DNA of 64,000 bases from assembly GCA_963971285.1 (NCBI GenBank), contig OZ020244.1, positions 26,598,001 to 26,662,000 on the forward strand. The letters are read 5' to 3'. This stretch comes from Astropecten irregularis (lineage: Eukaryota > Echinodermata > Asteroidea > Paxillosida > Astropectinidae). Below the pieces are notes generated by a model. That model was not told the origin of the DNA, did not search any database, and saw nothing but the letters and a program-made list of their open reading frames with translations. Positions 57,001 to 64,000 of the stretch are shown here, one piece after another (the first letter of the stretch is position 1; each line of letters opens with the position of its first letter). The position numbers were made by a program, and so were the translations under genes.

Positions 57001-58667
57001 GAGAAATAGTATGGGCACATGGGGGATCACTCAATTGACAGAATTCCAAGTTGAAACCTTGCCATTTCTTTCTTTTCCTGTCTCGGAATCTACCCCGAAG
57101 GCTGTAAGTCACTTGATAGCCATGGTAGATCATTTCATCATGGATCACCAAGCCAGGGTCCTCTACAGCTGTCTGTTGTCAGATGAGGAGCGAACAAGCA
57201 CAGCATCTTCCAGGGACATCAAGAAGGTCTTGATCACAGCGGGACTGGATCTTAGTCCGGTAGGCTGACCCGACTGCTTTAGACTTCCTTCGGTAGTCAT
57301 TTTTGTTAGCTTTGATTATGACATAATCCATATTAGGCTATTACAGCCCAAATGCAAAATATCATGGGGAAGAAATTTGCTATTAGAAAATCGACTGGTT
57401 TAATGGACCCTTCCGGCCTGTCAATCAAACTGTGCGCATTGACCAATTTGAGTTGTTGTCATCCATTACCTCGGTCAAACTCGGTCACATTGGTACATGT
57501 ATGTAAAAACACTTGCTGTTGCATGGGTGGGGCTTAAGAGCAGAGCTGGAACAATCCATTAATGGGAGCCAGAGGCAAGAGGGCTATAGTTGATCAGCCT
57601 CCCAGAAAAAAATATTTTCCTTTGCAAGAGACCTTGGAGGCCTGCATCGCATTAGGTAAACATTTTGAGGCGACAACAATATCATCAACACCAACAATTA
57701 ACAGCAACAAATACAGGCAAGCATTAATATAAAAAATCAGTAATATTCATGATTAATTGGGTACCCACTGATACCCGTAAGCAGGAGCAGGCGCGGTTCT
57801 ACGGGGGGGCTGTAGCCCCCCAAAAATTTTGTCTAGCCCCCCCAAAAAATGCAAGTGAAAAAAAAAAATTCTTGAAAATACTGGATTTGTTCAGCGCCAA
57901 TGACATGAAAAACGCATTGTGTGGGCTAAAATGTGCATGTTTTTCGACCCCTAATAAGACATAGCAGAAGCGAGTGTTAAGAACCCAATATATTGGGTCT
58001 TCTAGCCCCCCCCAAAAAATAATGGCTCTTCTTGCCCCCATAAAAATTTTGACTCTAGAACCGCGCCTGAGCAGGAGGTCATAGGTTCGAATCCCACCTG
58101 AGCCAGCACATGATTTATTCATGTGCACTCAACACTGCACCAAGTATATGCATTGCTCATCTATGTTGATGTACATGTACTGTAGGGCAAGCCTATTATC
58201 ACAATAAACAGGCGTATATGAAGCTGTTTCATTTCAACCAATTTATGGTAGAGGCGTTTCCTTCGCTTAAACTCTTTCTTAGAACCTGTTTGGAGAATTC
58301 AGAAAGAATACATGTGACAATAAGGTACATGTATAGGAAGAAAATACAGTATAATTATTTATGTTGTTCTTCTTACAGGAACAAATTGATAATGCTCTTC
58401 AGCAAGTTGGTGTACACCAGTCAAGCAGCATACAGTACAGGTAATGTAAGAGATCAGTGTCGGGGTTGGGGGAGAAGTTTTTGACATCAAATTTTTGTTT
58501 TTGTGCATCACGGCTGTCCCGAAGCCGAATCTGTCACATTCTTATCTTACACATTTGTTATACACAGATACTTATTGGTTTTGATTGATTCTTGTTGGTA
58601 CAGATGCCTGCTTGATGGGCTCTCTGCTCTTCAGGTCAGGGGCAGACTGTCAGGATTGCGCAGCTGA
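42031..58667 (+). CDS. LRRC74-like leucine-rich-repeat protein
   Basis: Sixteen coding exons with GT-AG borders and matching phases join to 2061 nt (686 residues): 42031-42099, 42856-43432, 44097-44243, 45992-46054, 46835-46944, 47793-47900, 48502-48595, 49919-50049, 52203-52289, 53023-53138, 53593-53671, 55169-55258, 56316-56420, 57101-57259, 58379-58440, 58604-58667 (TGA). Residues 1-215 are disordered, with an Ala run and a Ser/Arg-rich stretch (about 80-175). Residues 216-264 are acidic. IYLAGCKQEGVDPARYVVRHL begins a conserved pre-repeat region like that of LRRC74. Residues 323-557 hold RI-type LRRs at about one per exon (LDLSDNHLGG, IDLSYNDIG, LDLKWNGV, LDLSHNGV, LLGGNPIGDEG). The C-terminus (593-665) resembles a degenerate EF-hand-like region (VLITAGLDLSPEQIDNAL). 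LRRC74 proteins have no settled function. The exon 14 acceptor (GAAG|GCT) is the least certain border, and the gene has no recognised stop before 58665. Confidence 0.88.
43725..43955. mobile_element. Rearranged tRNA-derived repeat in intron 2
   Basis: The body start is in plus orientation (GTATCCTCTTACATGTATTC to TTTCTCAGGTTGCAGCAAAA). It is followed by a minus-oriented tRNA-like end (ACTGGAGCAGGATTTGAACT, ATCAACTGAGCTATCCATTT), so two opposed fragments are fused. It lies in the intron after the second coding exon of the LRRC74-like gene. Confidence 0.6.
44345..44580. mobile_element. MITE with GGAATTAGGAGGGCCTG arms
   Basis: The left arm (ATGCTTGGAATTAGGAGGGC, TTTCGATCCTAGCAG) is mirrored on the right (GGATCGAAATGC, CAGGCCTTCCTAACTGG, CTCCAAGCAT). 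An inner stem pairs AAGTAAAGATACGCATG with its mirror near 44440. Related fragments lie at 24240-24280, 58870-58960 and 62850-62950. Confidence 0.65.
44665..44968. mobile_element. hAT MITE, G-rich CAGGCGCGGTTCTA family
   Basis: Starts CAGGCATGGTTCTAGAGCC. The right end is damaged (TGTAGAACTGCAAACTGC). The possible duplication ATCTAGTA/AGATAGTA matches at 6 of 8 positions. The interior includes a G run of about 20 (44889-44910). It lies in the third intron of the LRRC74-like gene. The rest of that intron (44970-45990) holds nothing recognised. Confidence 0.7.
46154..46523 (+). mobile_element. TTAA-type MITE in intron 4 of the LRR gene
   Basis: TTAA at 46150-46153 and 46524-46527. Full length at 370 bp with family landmarks (TGGGCAAAAATATCAAGGAA, CTGTTTCGGTATGCTACC). 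Confidence 0.85.
47027..47348. mobile_element. GGGGCCAATTTCAT-type MITE, uninterrupted copy
   Basis: The left end GGGGCTAATTTCACAGAGCT then GCTTAAGCACAAAAATT is mirrored by AATTTTTGTGCTTAAGCAGC then TCTGTGATATTGGCAC. It contains a triple TTCAGTTCAG stretch and about 50 bp of extra sequence. It serves as the empty-site reference for the nested insertions at 8375-9138. It lies in intron 5 of the LRR gene. Confidence 0.8.
48606..48845. mobile_element. Diverged GGGGCCAATTTCATGG MITE
   Basis: Begins GGGGCCAATTTCATGGCAAG only 10 bases downstream of the seventh coding exon of the LRR gene and ends near GAGCCTTGAAATGAAA. The interior contains TGTGCTTACAAGATT and TTGCTTACTCGGTTAGC. Confidence 0.55.
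48990..49526 (-). mobile_element. TTAA-type MITE carrying a nested element
   Basis: Ends AGGTAGTATCATACTTTGGT and ACCAAAGTTTGCTACTACCTT, with TTAA on the left and TGAA on the right. At about 49098-49301 it is interrupted by a second MITE with ends ATACCTGCCAACC and GGTTGGCAGCTAT and repeated ATTCCTCTTTTGG inside. Confidence 0.75.
52521..52686. mobile_element. Palindromic MITE (CACAATAGTGCGCCACCATG)
   Basis: About 165 bp. The left arm ACGGGCGTTTCACAATAGTG then CGCCACCATGCATG is mirrored by CATGCATGGTGGCGCTCTAT then TGTGAATCG. An inner pair GGCCATTTTGTCGAC/GTCGACAAAAT-like block is also present. A decayed copy lies at 1746-1895. The preceding part of intron 8 (50050-52202) holds no gene I can identify. 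Confidence 0.8.
53725..55013 (-). mobile_element. TTAA-type MITE split by a hAT element
   Basis: Starts after TTAA (53721-53724) with AGGTAGTATCATACTTTGGT. Its interior resumes at 54916 and runs to ACCAAAGTATGA near 55013, where the last bases are lost. The interruption is the 944-bp element at 53972-54915. It lies in intron 11 of the LRR gene. Confidence 0.8.
53972..54915. mobile_element. 944-bp non-autonomous hAT element
   Basis: Begins TAGGGCTGTCCATTTACG and ends GAGACAGCCCTA. Exact 8-bp duplication AAAGTGGG at 53964-53971 and 54916-54923. Both ends are filled with short TTCGAATATTCG units in both orientations. The centre contains CATGCATGCA-type repeats and no transposase frame. Confidence 0.88.
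55342..55739. mobile_element. Fold-back MITE, CAGGGTGTC family, full copy
   Basis: 398 bp with TA on both sides (55340-55341, 55740-55741). The arms of about 170 bp are mirror images: CTCTGAGATTTGTCAATGTT on the left, AACATTGACAAATCTCGG on the right, with CTTCACGCATGAGTGAGTAA against its counterpart CACTCATGTGTGAAGTATG. TA duplication suits Tc1/mariner-type elements. It lies in intron 12 of the LRR gene. Confidence 0.82.
55808..55955. mobile_element. G-rich hAT MITE, 5' fragment
   Basis: ACAGTTCTAGAGCCAAAATG followed by GGGGGATAGAAGAGCC and GGGGGCTAGACCCTTCTTCT matches the family at 24376 and 44665. The right end is missing. Confidence 0.6.
55995..56190. mobile_element. Decayed MITE related to 61588-61753
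   Basis: Contains CTTGGCAAAGCTGGAGCCTT and TAGGCCTCAAATGGCAATAG, as in the better copy at 61588. The ends are eroded (CGCCTAGATAGCCTCAAGCC). Confidence 0.5.
56536..56790. repeat. TTCCAACTTCATC minisatellite
   Basis: Degenerate tandem array of roughly 13-16 bp units alternating TTCCAACTTCATC and AATTTCCAACATC in intron 13 of the LRRC74-like gene. It ends directly before the tRNA-derived repeat. Confidence 0.85.
56790..57045 (-). mobile_element. tRNA-derived repeat, full minus copy
   Basis: The tail AAGAAAAAATTGACTGGAGC, B-box region (GCAGGATTCAAACC) and A-box region (AAATGAGCTATCGAG) are followed by the conserved body (TGACAGTAAGATGCCATGAA to GGGGGATCACTCAA). It ends about 55 bases before coding exon 14. 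Confidence 0.75.
57750..58195 (+). mobile_element. tRNA-Thr-like SINE interrupted by a hAT MITE
   Basis: The left remnant at about 57750-57787 and the right part 58070-58195 (B-box GGTTCGAATCCCACC, tail to GGGCAAGCCTATTA) are collinear with 39376-39535 once the hAT MITE is removed. It lies in intron 14 of the LRR gene. Confidence 0.75.
57788..58069. mobile_element. hAT MITE nested in a SINE (282 bp)
   Basis: Perfect 14-bp inverted ends CAGGCGCGGTTCTA and TAGAACCGCGCCTG. Exact 8-bp duplication AGCAGGAG at 57780-57787 and 58070-58077. Deleting the element plus one duplicate restores the anticodon-arm region TAAGCAGGAGGTC of the tRNA-Thr-like SINE. Confidence 0.93.
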
Positions 58668-59205
58668 TGATGGAGTGTTCCCATGGCTACAGTATCCTCC
58701 TCATCAATGGGTTCTAATCCAGCTTGGGTATCCCTGATTGCTTATTGGCCAACATTGCTTCTCCACATCTATCAGCATTTTGAGTTCGCGGTGACACCAT
58801 TGGGTCTTCTTTTTTGAGTAGTCGTGGCTCTGAGTGAAAGGAGCCCTCACTCAGTATTCAAGATTGCCTACAATGATCCTACTAGGACTGAAACGTCAGA
58901 CCCTCCGAACGCCAAGCATGTTATATTATGATTCAGGTCATTATTGTGGTTGATGAGCTGTTTCCAGCAGTTCATTACTTGTAGTGATTGTTTTCAGTGA
59001 TAACAAAAGTTCCTAGACTGTAGGCTTGTCTGAAGGTAACATACAACGTACATTAATAAACAAACCAAAGTGAGACATGTGGTTGACATCAACTCTTTGG
59101 AGCAACTTTGGAGAATGAGCCCAAGTGTTTTGAATGTCAGTGTTGTCAGGCAAATACACTTGGCCATCTTTAGGCATGTTAGGAGAATGTTGCAACTTTC
59201 TTTAA

Positions 59206-59567
59206 AGGGAGCATATAATAGGATTCGCAAAGATGTGCGTTTTGGCTGAATTTGAAGTGAAGGTCTTAAACTTCCATACAGACGTTGTTTCATGTACCTT
59301 TTTATGCTTTTTGTTCATCTGCATAGCAGAAATACGGCCAAAATCATTTTCCCCCCTTCCGAATCCTTCACGGTTACACCACAATTTTGAAATGCTACTA
59401 AATCGTTCGGACGAACGACCTATTTGAAAGACACTAAATCTTGACTTCCTTGAAAAACCCAGCATCTGATGAACCAAGATGGTGACTGTTTGCACTGTTT
59501 ACGAACTGTTGAGTCCATTTTCCGCTGTCTCATGCTCAATAATTTTGTTGGAGGCCTTGCAAATCCT
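59206..59567 (+). mobile_element. TTAA-flanked 362-bp repeat, copy 1
   Basis: TTAA at 59202-59205 and 59568-59571. Left AGGGAGCATATAATAGGATT, right GGCCTTGCAAATCCT. An inverted copy lies at 62975-63375. The 32-codon and longer frames inside are not conserved between the copies. The neighbouring 58668-59200 and 59572-60700 regions are probably 3' UTR and flank; AATAAA at 60298 is a possible poly(A) signal. Confidence 0.7.
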
Positions 59568-60714
59568 TTAAGATGTCATTAATGTCATTAAATCATCTCA
59601 TGTATAAGAGAGAGGTTGAATAGACTGATTGCGTGAACAATGTTTACATGCCATCATGTGACGTATAGTGGGTTATTTTTTCGTCTCATTTGGCTCAGAG
59701 CAGCGGTGGAAACATTGTAATAGTCTTCTTTGCCAGTCTTGTTTCCAATACTTGTATGCACCAAGTGAGATGACGAAATACCCATTGTATGTCACGTGAT
59801 GGCATGACATCGGTCGTGCAATCGGTCTATTATTCTGGTGCTGTGTAATTGTCATTTTGAATCTCGTTTCCATGGATTCATTCATCATAATAATAGTGTG
59901 TGGTTTGTTAATTTTTTTAACCAGTTTGTACTACGCCAAAGATGAACAAATTTTTATTGTTTGCCGTGAACAAGTAAATAACAATTTTAAGAATACGCAA
60001 ACTTTTGATAATTTGTATGACGCAATTGCAAACTTGTTTGCCACATTTTTGTATTTTTTGTGTGTATATTCTGTGTGTGACTGTGTGATATGGCTTTTTG
60101 TTTGACTGTAGGTTGTGTGAGGTGAATTGAATCCTATTTGCTGTTTTTGCCACTAAAATCTGAAAATATAAGATATATTTTTCTGATACCTTTTATTTTT
60201 CTGTACTTTTAAATATCCCTTAGATAATACTGTTTTGTGCACATATGAAATATAAATGCCTAATTTTGTTTGAAAGCTTGCAATGCATATGCTACTGCAA
60301 ATAAAAATGATCTATTGGAATGATAATTTTGCCATTTGTTTTAATGTGTCATGTTCACTTTTTAGACAACTACATGTACAATGTACATATTCCTGCCAAC
60401 CAGTTACATTTTATCAGATTCATCAAGATACTTTGCATACAAAAAATAGAATAATTAGATTTTCTGATTTTATAATCAGACTTTTTAAAATTATTTGTAC
60501 ATACATTTGGATGTTTTTCCTGACGTTTTGAGTGAAAGTAAGATTTTTGCTTTCATGTTGCATTAAAATAAGATTTCTGCAATCCATGAGCAAGATTACA
60601 TCATCTTGAAATTTTGACAGGTATCCAAGTACCTTATGCCTTGATAGGTTTATATACCATGAGAATTTTGTTTTGTTTTTATTCCATGACAAAAATCAAA
60701 TTATGAACAGACCA

Positions 60715-60755
60715 CTGCTGTTCTACCAACTTTACCAAAGTATGATAGTACCTTC
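60715..60755. repeat. TTAA MITE right-end fragment
   Basis: TTTACCAAAGTATGATAGTACCTTC is the family right terminus. The preceding 60540-60715 contains weakly similar interior blocks. Confidence 0.45.
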
Positions 60756-61587
60756 GAAACTGACAAAACCCTCAATGTCGTAACATCTTGTAGGATAACA
60801 CAGTCATATCACCTTCCTACAACCTCAGTCCAGAACCAGAATATAATGACTCTTAGGATGCGATACAACAAAGTTCACAGACAGAGGAACAGACCCATCA
60901 CAATTGTTTTTTAGCAGACTCTTATTAAATCTTCAATTTTATCTATAAATTTGGTACTCTTTACAATGCATAATCTTTAATAACGAAGCCACTTCTTATT
61001 AAATCATGTGCGTCATTATATACATGGTCGTTTCTCATGTTCTGATGTTAGTGATCTCTCACATGATTAAAGTCGACCAAAAAAAAAAGCAAAATGAATT
61101 GGAATGGAAAAAACAGGCAATCTGTAGTTCACCATTGTTCATATATCATGATATATCATAACCAAAAATGAGGAAAGAAAAATGAAATACAGAAGAAATA
61201 AAGACAAACATTTTATTTGAATGGCCGAAAGCTGAGGGTATTCATAGCATGGTGCCAGGGATATGCGCCGTATTTTTTAACGCAAGAGGGCGCTGTTAGG
61301 TACAACTTTATTTACTTTCTGGGGGTATGGTCCGATTAATTATCAATTGAGCAAAGGTCATTTACGGACAATTTTATCTGTTGGGATACGATAGAAGTGT
61401 ATATTTTTACTACGACAAGTACGAGTTGTATTCTGACACAGCGGTACACAACAACAACACAGTGTCAAATGACCCCCGGAAGTTATTCAAAGCGCTCTCA
61501 CTCGTTCAAAAATACAGCGCATTCATGGTATGGTATTCTGGGTTATGTCACTAACCAGATACTAGGAGGCATTTACGAAATGAGATG

Positions 61588-61753
61588 AGAGGCTAGGCTT
61601 GGGATTGATTTTGCTACCGTCATTTTCTGTCCTAAATCAAATGAAGGGCTTGAGATACATGGCGAAGCTGAAGCCTTTTTTGTGGCCCAATCCCTTCATT
61701 TCGTTTTGTGGGCCTCAAATGGCGGTAGCGAAGGAATTACCAAGCCTAGCCTC
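61588..61753. mobile_element. Palindromic MITE (GAGGCTAGGCTTGG)
   Basis: 166 bp with inverted ends GAGGCTAGGCTTGGGATTGA and TTACCAAGCCTAGCCTC. The interior has CTACCGTCATTT mirrored by AAATGGCGGTAG. Confidence 0.82.
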
Positions 61754-62087
61754 AATTAAACCTGATTTTTATAAACACCAATAACAGTTTTGTTTAGAAT
61801 TCATACTGATATAAGGTCTGTGGTGTGATATCCAGGCTATGTTTGAGCAAGTTTGAACGACTATTGTTGGGCAATAGTTGGGCTAACTACCGTGGGCTGA
61901 ACCTTCGACTGACTATTTTGGAACAAGCTTCCCAAGGCTGGTCGAATCAAGAGCAGTCACATGCTACTGACGGAGCCATAAACAAATGCAAAGCAGGGCA
62001 GAACAATCGTAAAAACTGTGAATTACAAAAGTGCACCCATTCACAGATTCAGAGCAAATCTTGTGTTCCACATGATTTCTGATACTT

Positions 62088-62392
62088 GAGCCCAATTTCA
62101 TGGAATCGGTTACCGTTAACAAAAACTCTTTGCTTACGGCAGCAGATTTCTTTTGCTTATGGTTAGAGTATTTCACGGGAATGTTTTCTTTTTTTTTAGA
62201 TTTTGGTAACGGTAAGTAAGGAATTTGTGCAGAATGCATATGACAGCACATTAGCAAAAATAATCACGGTTACCCTAGAAAGTCTTTGCTAACCAAAAAG
62301 TCTTGCTTACAGATTCCATGAAACAGATTTTACGCATAGCAGTGCCCATAAGCACAAAAATAGGCCGTAACGGTTTCCATGAAATTGGGCCC
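62088..62392. mobile_element. GGGCCCAATTTCATGGAA MITE, second copy
   Basis: Ends GAGCCCAATTTCATGGAATC and TTTCCATGAAATTGGGCCC. The interior is collinear with 29543-29825 (CTTTGCTAACC, CAGTGCCCATAAGCACAAAA). Confidence 0.82.
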
Positions 62393-62706
62393 TGGTGTTT
62401 TGTCGCTTTCACTATAAAATTTGTCAAAATTTGACGAATACTTGGCCAAAGATGGTTCGAGTAAAACCTGTTGATACCTGGGAAACATCACCCATCAACT
62501 AATCAACTAACATATAGTCGTTCACTTGAACTTGCTCATTGTTGATAAGCCTCATCCCAAAGGTCAACCGAGGTCACATATTATACATCGGGCCTGTATC
62601 ACAAAAGCAACAATGCTTTGGACTGGAGTTCAAACAAAAACTGAGGCAAAATAGATCATAAATAAAATCTTTACAACTACTACACATAGGGCTGCATTTA
62701 TCCTCA

Positions 62707-63662
62707 TCACCAATGCCGGTTGAGACTGAAGAGAGCATCGTCAAAGTCATCATCATCATCGTCGTCCTCATCGCTGTCTGTGTCGAAGGCTGCAGAAATA
62801 CATGAATCAGAATCCAATTAATATTTGGTCAATACAAGTAATAAACTGATGCAAACTGCTCATCGGCCAAAATAATGACCTGAAATTTATAAAATGCCTA
62901 GAGTTAGGCGGGCCTGAACGTATCGATTGATCGATCAAAACGATCCTACCAGGAATTTCTCAAAGGCTAATTAAAGCAGCGTACAGGATTTGCAAGGCCT
63001 CCAAAAAAATGTATTGAGATTGAGACAGAAAATGGACTCAACAGTTCGTAAACAGTGCATACAGTCACCATGGGAAGTCTTGGTTCATCACTGAGATGCT
63101 GGGTTTTTCAAGGAAATAAAGAAATACATGTAGTGTCTTTTAAAAAGATCCAAACGATTTAGTAGCATTTCGAAAGCGTGGTGTAACCATGAAGGATTCG
63201 GAGGGGAGGGGGGGGGGGCAAGATTATTTTGGCCTTATTTCTGCTATCCAGATGAACGTAAAAAGCGTAAAAAGGTACATGAAACAACGTCTGTAAGGAA
63301 GTTTAAGACCTTCACTTCTATTTAAGTACCAAATTCAGCCAAAACGAACATCTTTGCAAATCCTTCTTCCTCCCTTTATCGAAACGTGTCAGGCATTAGA
63401 GAAGGTTAAGAGACAAACAGGATGAATAAGCCTCACCTGAGACAGAACTTAGAGACAGCTCGTCGCTGTCGATCGATCCTCTACTGCTGTTATTGTCTCC
63501 ATCCCCATGTCCTTCTATATCATCGTCATCTCCTGCATCCCCGTCTGAACCGTCCCCGCCTTCGTCCCGATCACTGCTGTCGCCGAGGATGTCTTCAATA
63601 TCAAACTCATCCTCGTCATCATCCGATCCATCTTCATCTTCATCGTCTTCATCTCCCTCGTC
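62707..63662 (-). CDS. 3' end of an Asp/Glu-rich protein gene (partial)
   Basis: Two minus-strand exons: 63437-63662 (acceptor CTAG, donor TCAG|GTGAGG) and 62707-62789 (acceptor CTGCAG, stop TGA at 62707-62709). Both borders are phase 1, so the reading frame joins cleanly. The 102 visible codons read an acidic tail: DEGDEDDEDEDG, DEFDIEDILGDSSDRDEGG, DNNSSRGSIDSDELSLSSVS, then AFDTDSDEDDDDDDD and a conserved-looking hydrophobic finish FDDALFSLNRHW. Upstream exons lie beyond the window or are not recognised. The tail is probably disordered; acidic tails of this kind occur in many nuclear and cytoplasmic proteins, and I cannot name this one. It converges on the LRRC74-like gene. A MITE (62975-63375) occupies the intron. 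Confidence 0.7.
62975..63375 (-). mobile_element. TTAA-flanked repeat, copy 2 (inverted)
   Basis: Reverse-oriented relative of 59206-59567. It has TTAA on the left (62971-62974) and a mutated TTAT on the right. Shared blocks are GATTTGCAAGGCCTCC, CTCAACAGTTCGTAAACAGT and GGTACATGAAACAACGTCTG. It lies within the intron of the acidic gene. Confidence 0.7.
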
Positions 63663-63872
63663 CTAGTGTAAAAGGAGAAGCAAATGAAGAAGGTGGCTTT
63701 ATGGTATATCAAAATAGAGGCTTTTGGCCAGGCTGCTGTTCTGAAGTAGATTCTCTAGTTAGAAAAGGAAATCAGAGCTTCAGCTTCAATGAAAAACCAC
63801 AACCCATATTTTCAGCATATGGATGACAGAGACGAAGCCGGAGCTTGAGACAAAGCCGAACTTTGAGAAAGG

Positions 63873-64000
63873 CCCTGGTTACCAGTACAGTACCGAATAA
63901 AGTACAAGATCTTGCTGCTAACCTTCAAGGCCATACACAACCTGGCTCCAAAGTACATTACATCTCTAATAGACCGATCCAGTAAGCCCCTCCGACTGCT
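63873..64000 (+). mobile_element. LINE reverse-transcriptase C-terminal fragment
   Basis: Open plus-strand frame with WLPVQYRIKYKILLLTFKA then LAPKYITSLI. WLPV, then ILLLTFKAI, then LAPxYI is the hallmark of the region after the reverse-transcriptase domain in CR1/L2/jockey-like LINEs. It continues past the window edge and no stop is present in the visible part. It lies upstream of, or in an intron of, the minus-strand acidic gene. Confidence 0.75.

Overview
The window is nuclear DNA from a multicellular animal, most likely an echinoderm or another marine invertebrate deuterostome. Coding sequence is split by GT-AG introns, intergenic DNA is AT-rich and packed with short non-autonomous transposons and tRNA-derived repeats, and the gene families (secreted discoidin proteins, an intronless rhodopsin-like GPCR, an LRRC74-like leucine-rich-repeat protein) are animal ones. 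The motif TAGGCCTA recurs, which I associate with echinoderm genomes. I cannot fix the species. No prokaryotic, viral or organellar block is visible.

Layout. 0.3-1.0 kb: CpG-dense satellite. 3.8-35 kb: three minus-strand copies of a small secreted protein with one discoidin (F5/8 type C) domain. Copy A (3834-11187) is a pseudogene with a frameshift, a stop codon and transposon insertions. Copy B (22182-24182, 5' UTR exon near 27.3 kb) is damaged by a frameshift, a lost Cys and a lost splice acceptor. Copy C (31141-34658, 5' UTR exon near 34.8 kb) splices into an uninterrupted 222-codon frame. B and C, with about 2 kb of 3' flank each, are one tandem segmental duplication. Between A and B, 14.8-19.9 kb holds a second tandem duplication: a GPCR pseudogene followed by an intact 377-residue intronless GPCR.

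35-42 kb is mostly transposon debris (TTAA-type MITEs, a hAT MITE, long fold-back elements, a tRNA-Thr-like SINE). 42.0-58.7 kb holds a plus-strand LRRC74-like gene whose 16 coding exons join in phase to 686 residues. Its introns contain many MITEs, some nested. 62.7 kb to beyond 63.66 kb is the 3' end of a convergent minus-strand gene encoding an Asp/Glu-rich tail. The window closes on the 3' end of a LINE reverse-transcriptase frame.

The genes do not form a pathway or operon. The informative structure is evolutionary: recent tandem duplication, decay of copies, and transposon layers whose target duplications can still be read. I found no convincing new biological system. The best leads are the discoidin family with its unfamiliar N-terminal module, a repeat whose tRNA-like part lies at the end of a conserved body, and an exact 13-base CTCF-like motif present three times.
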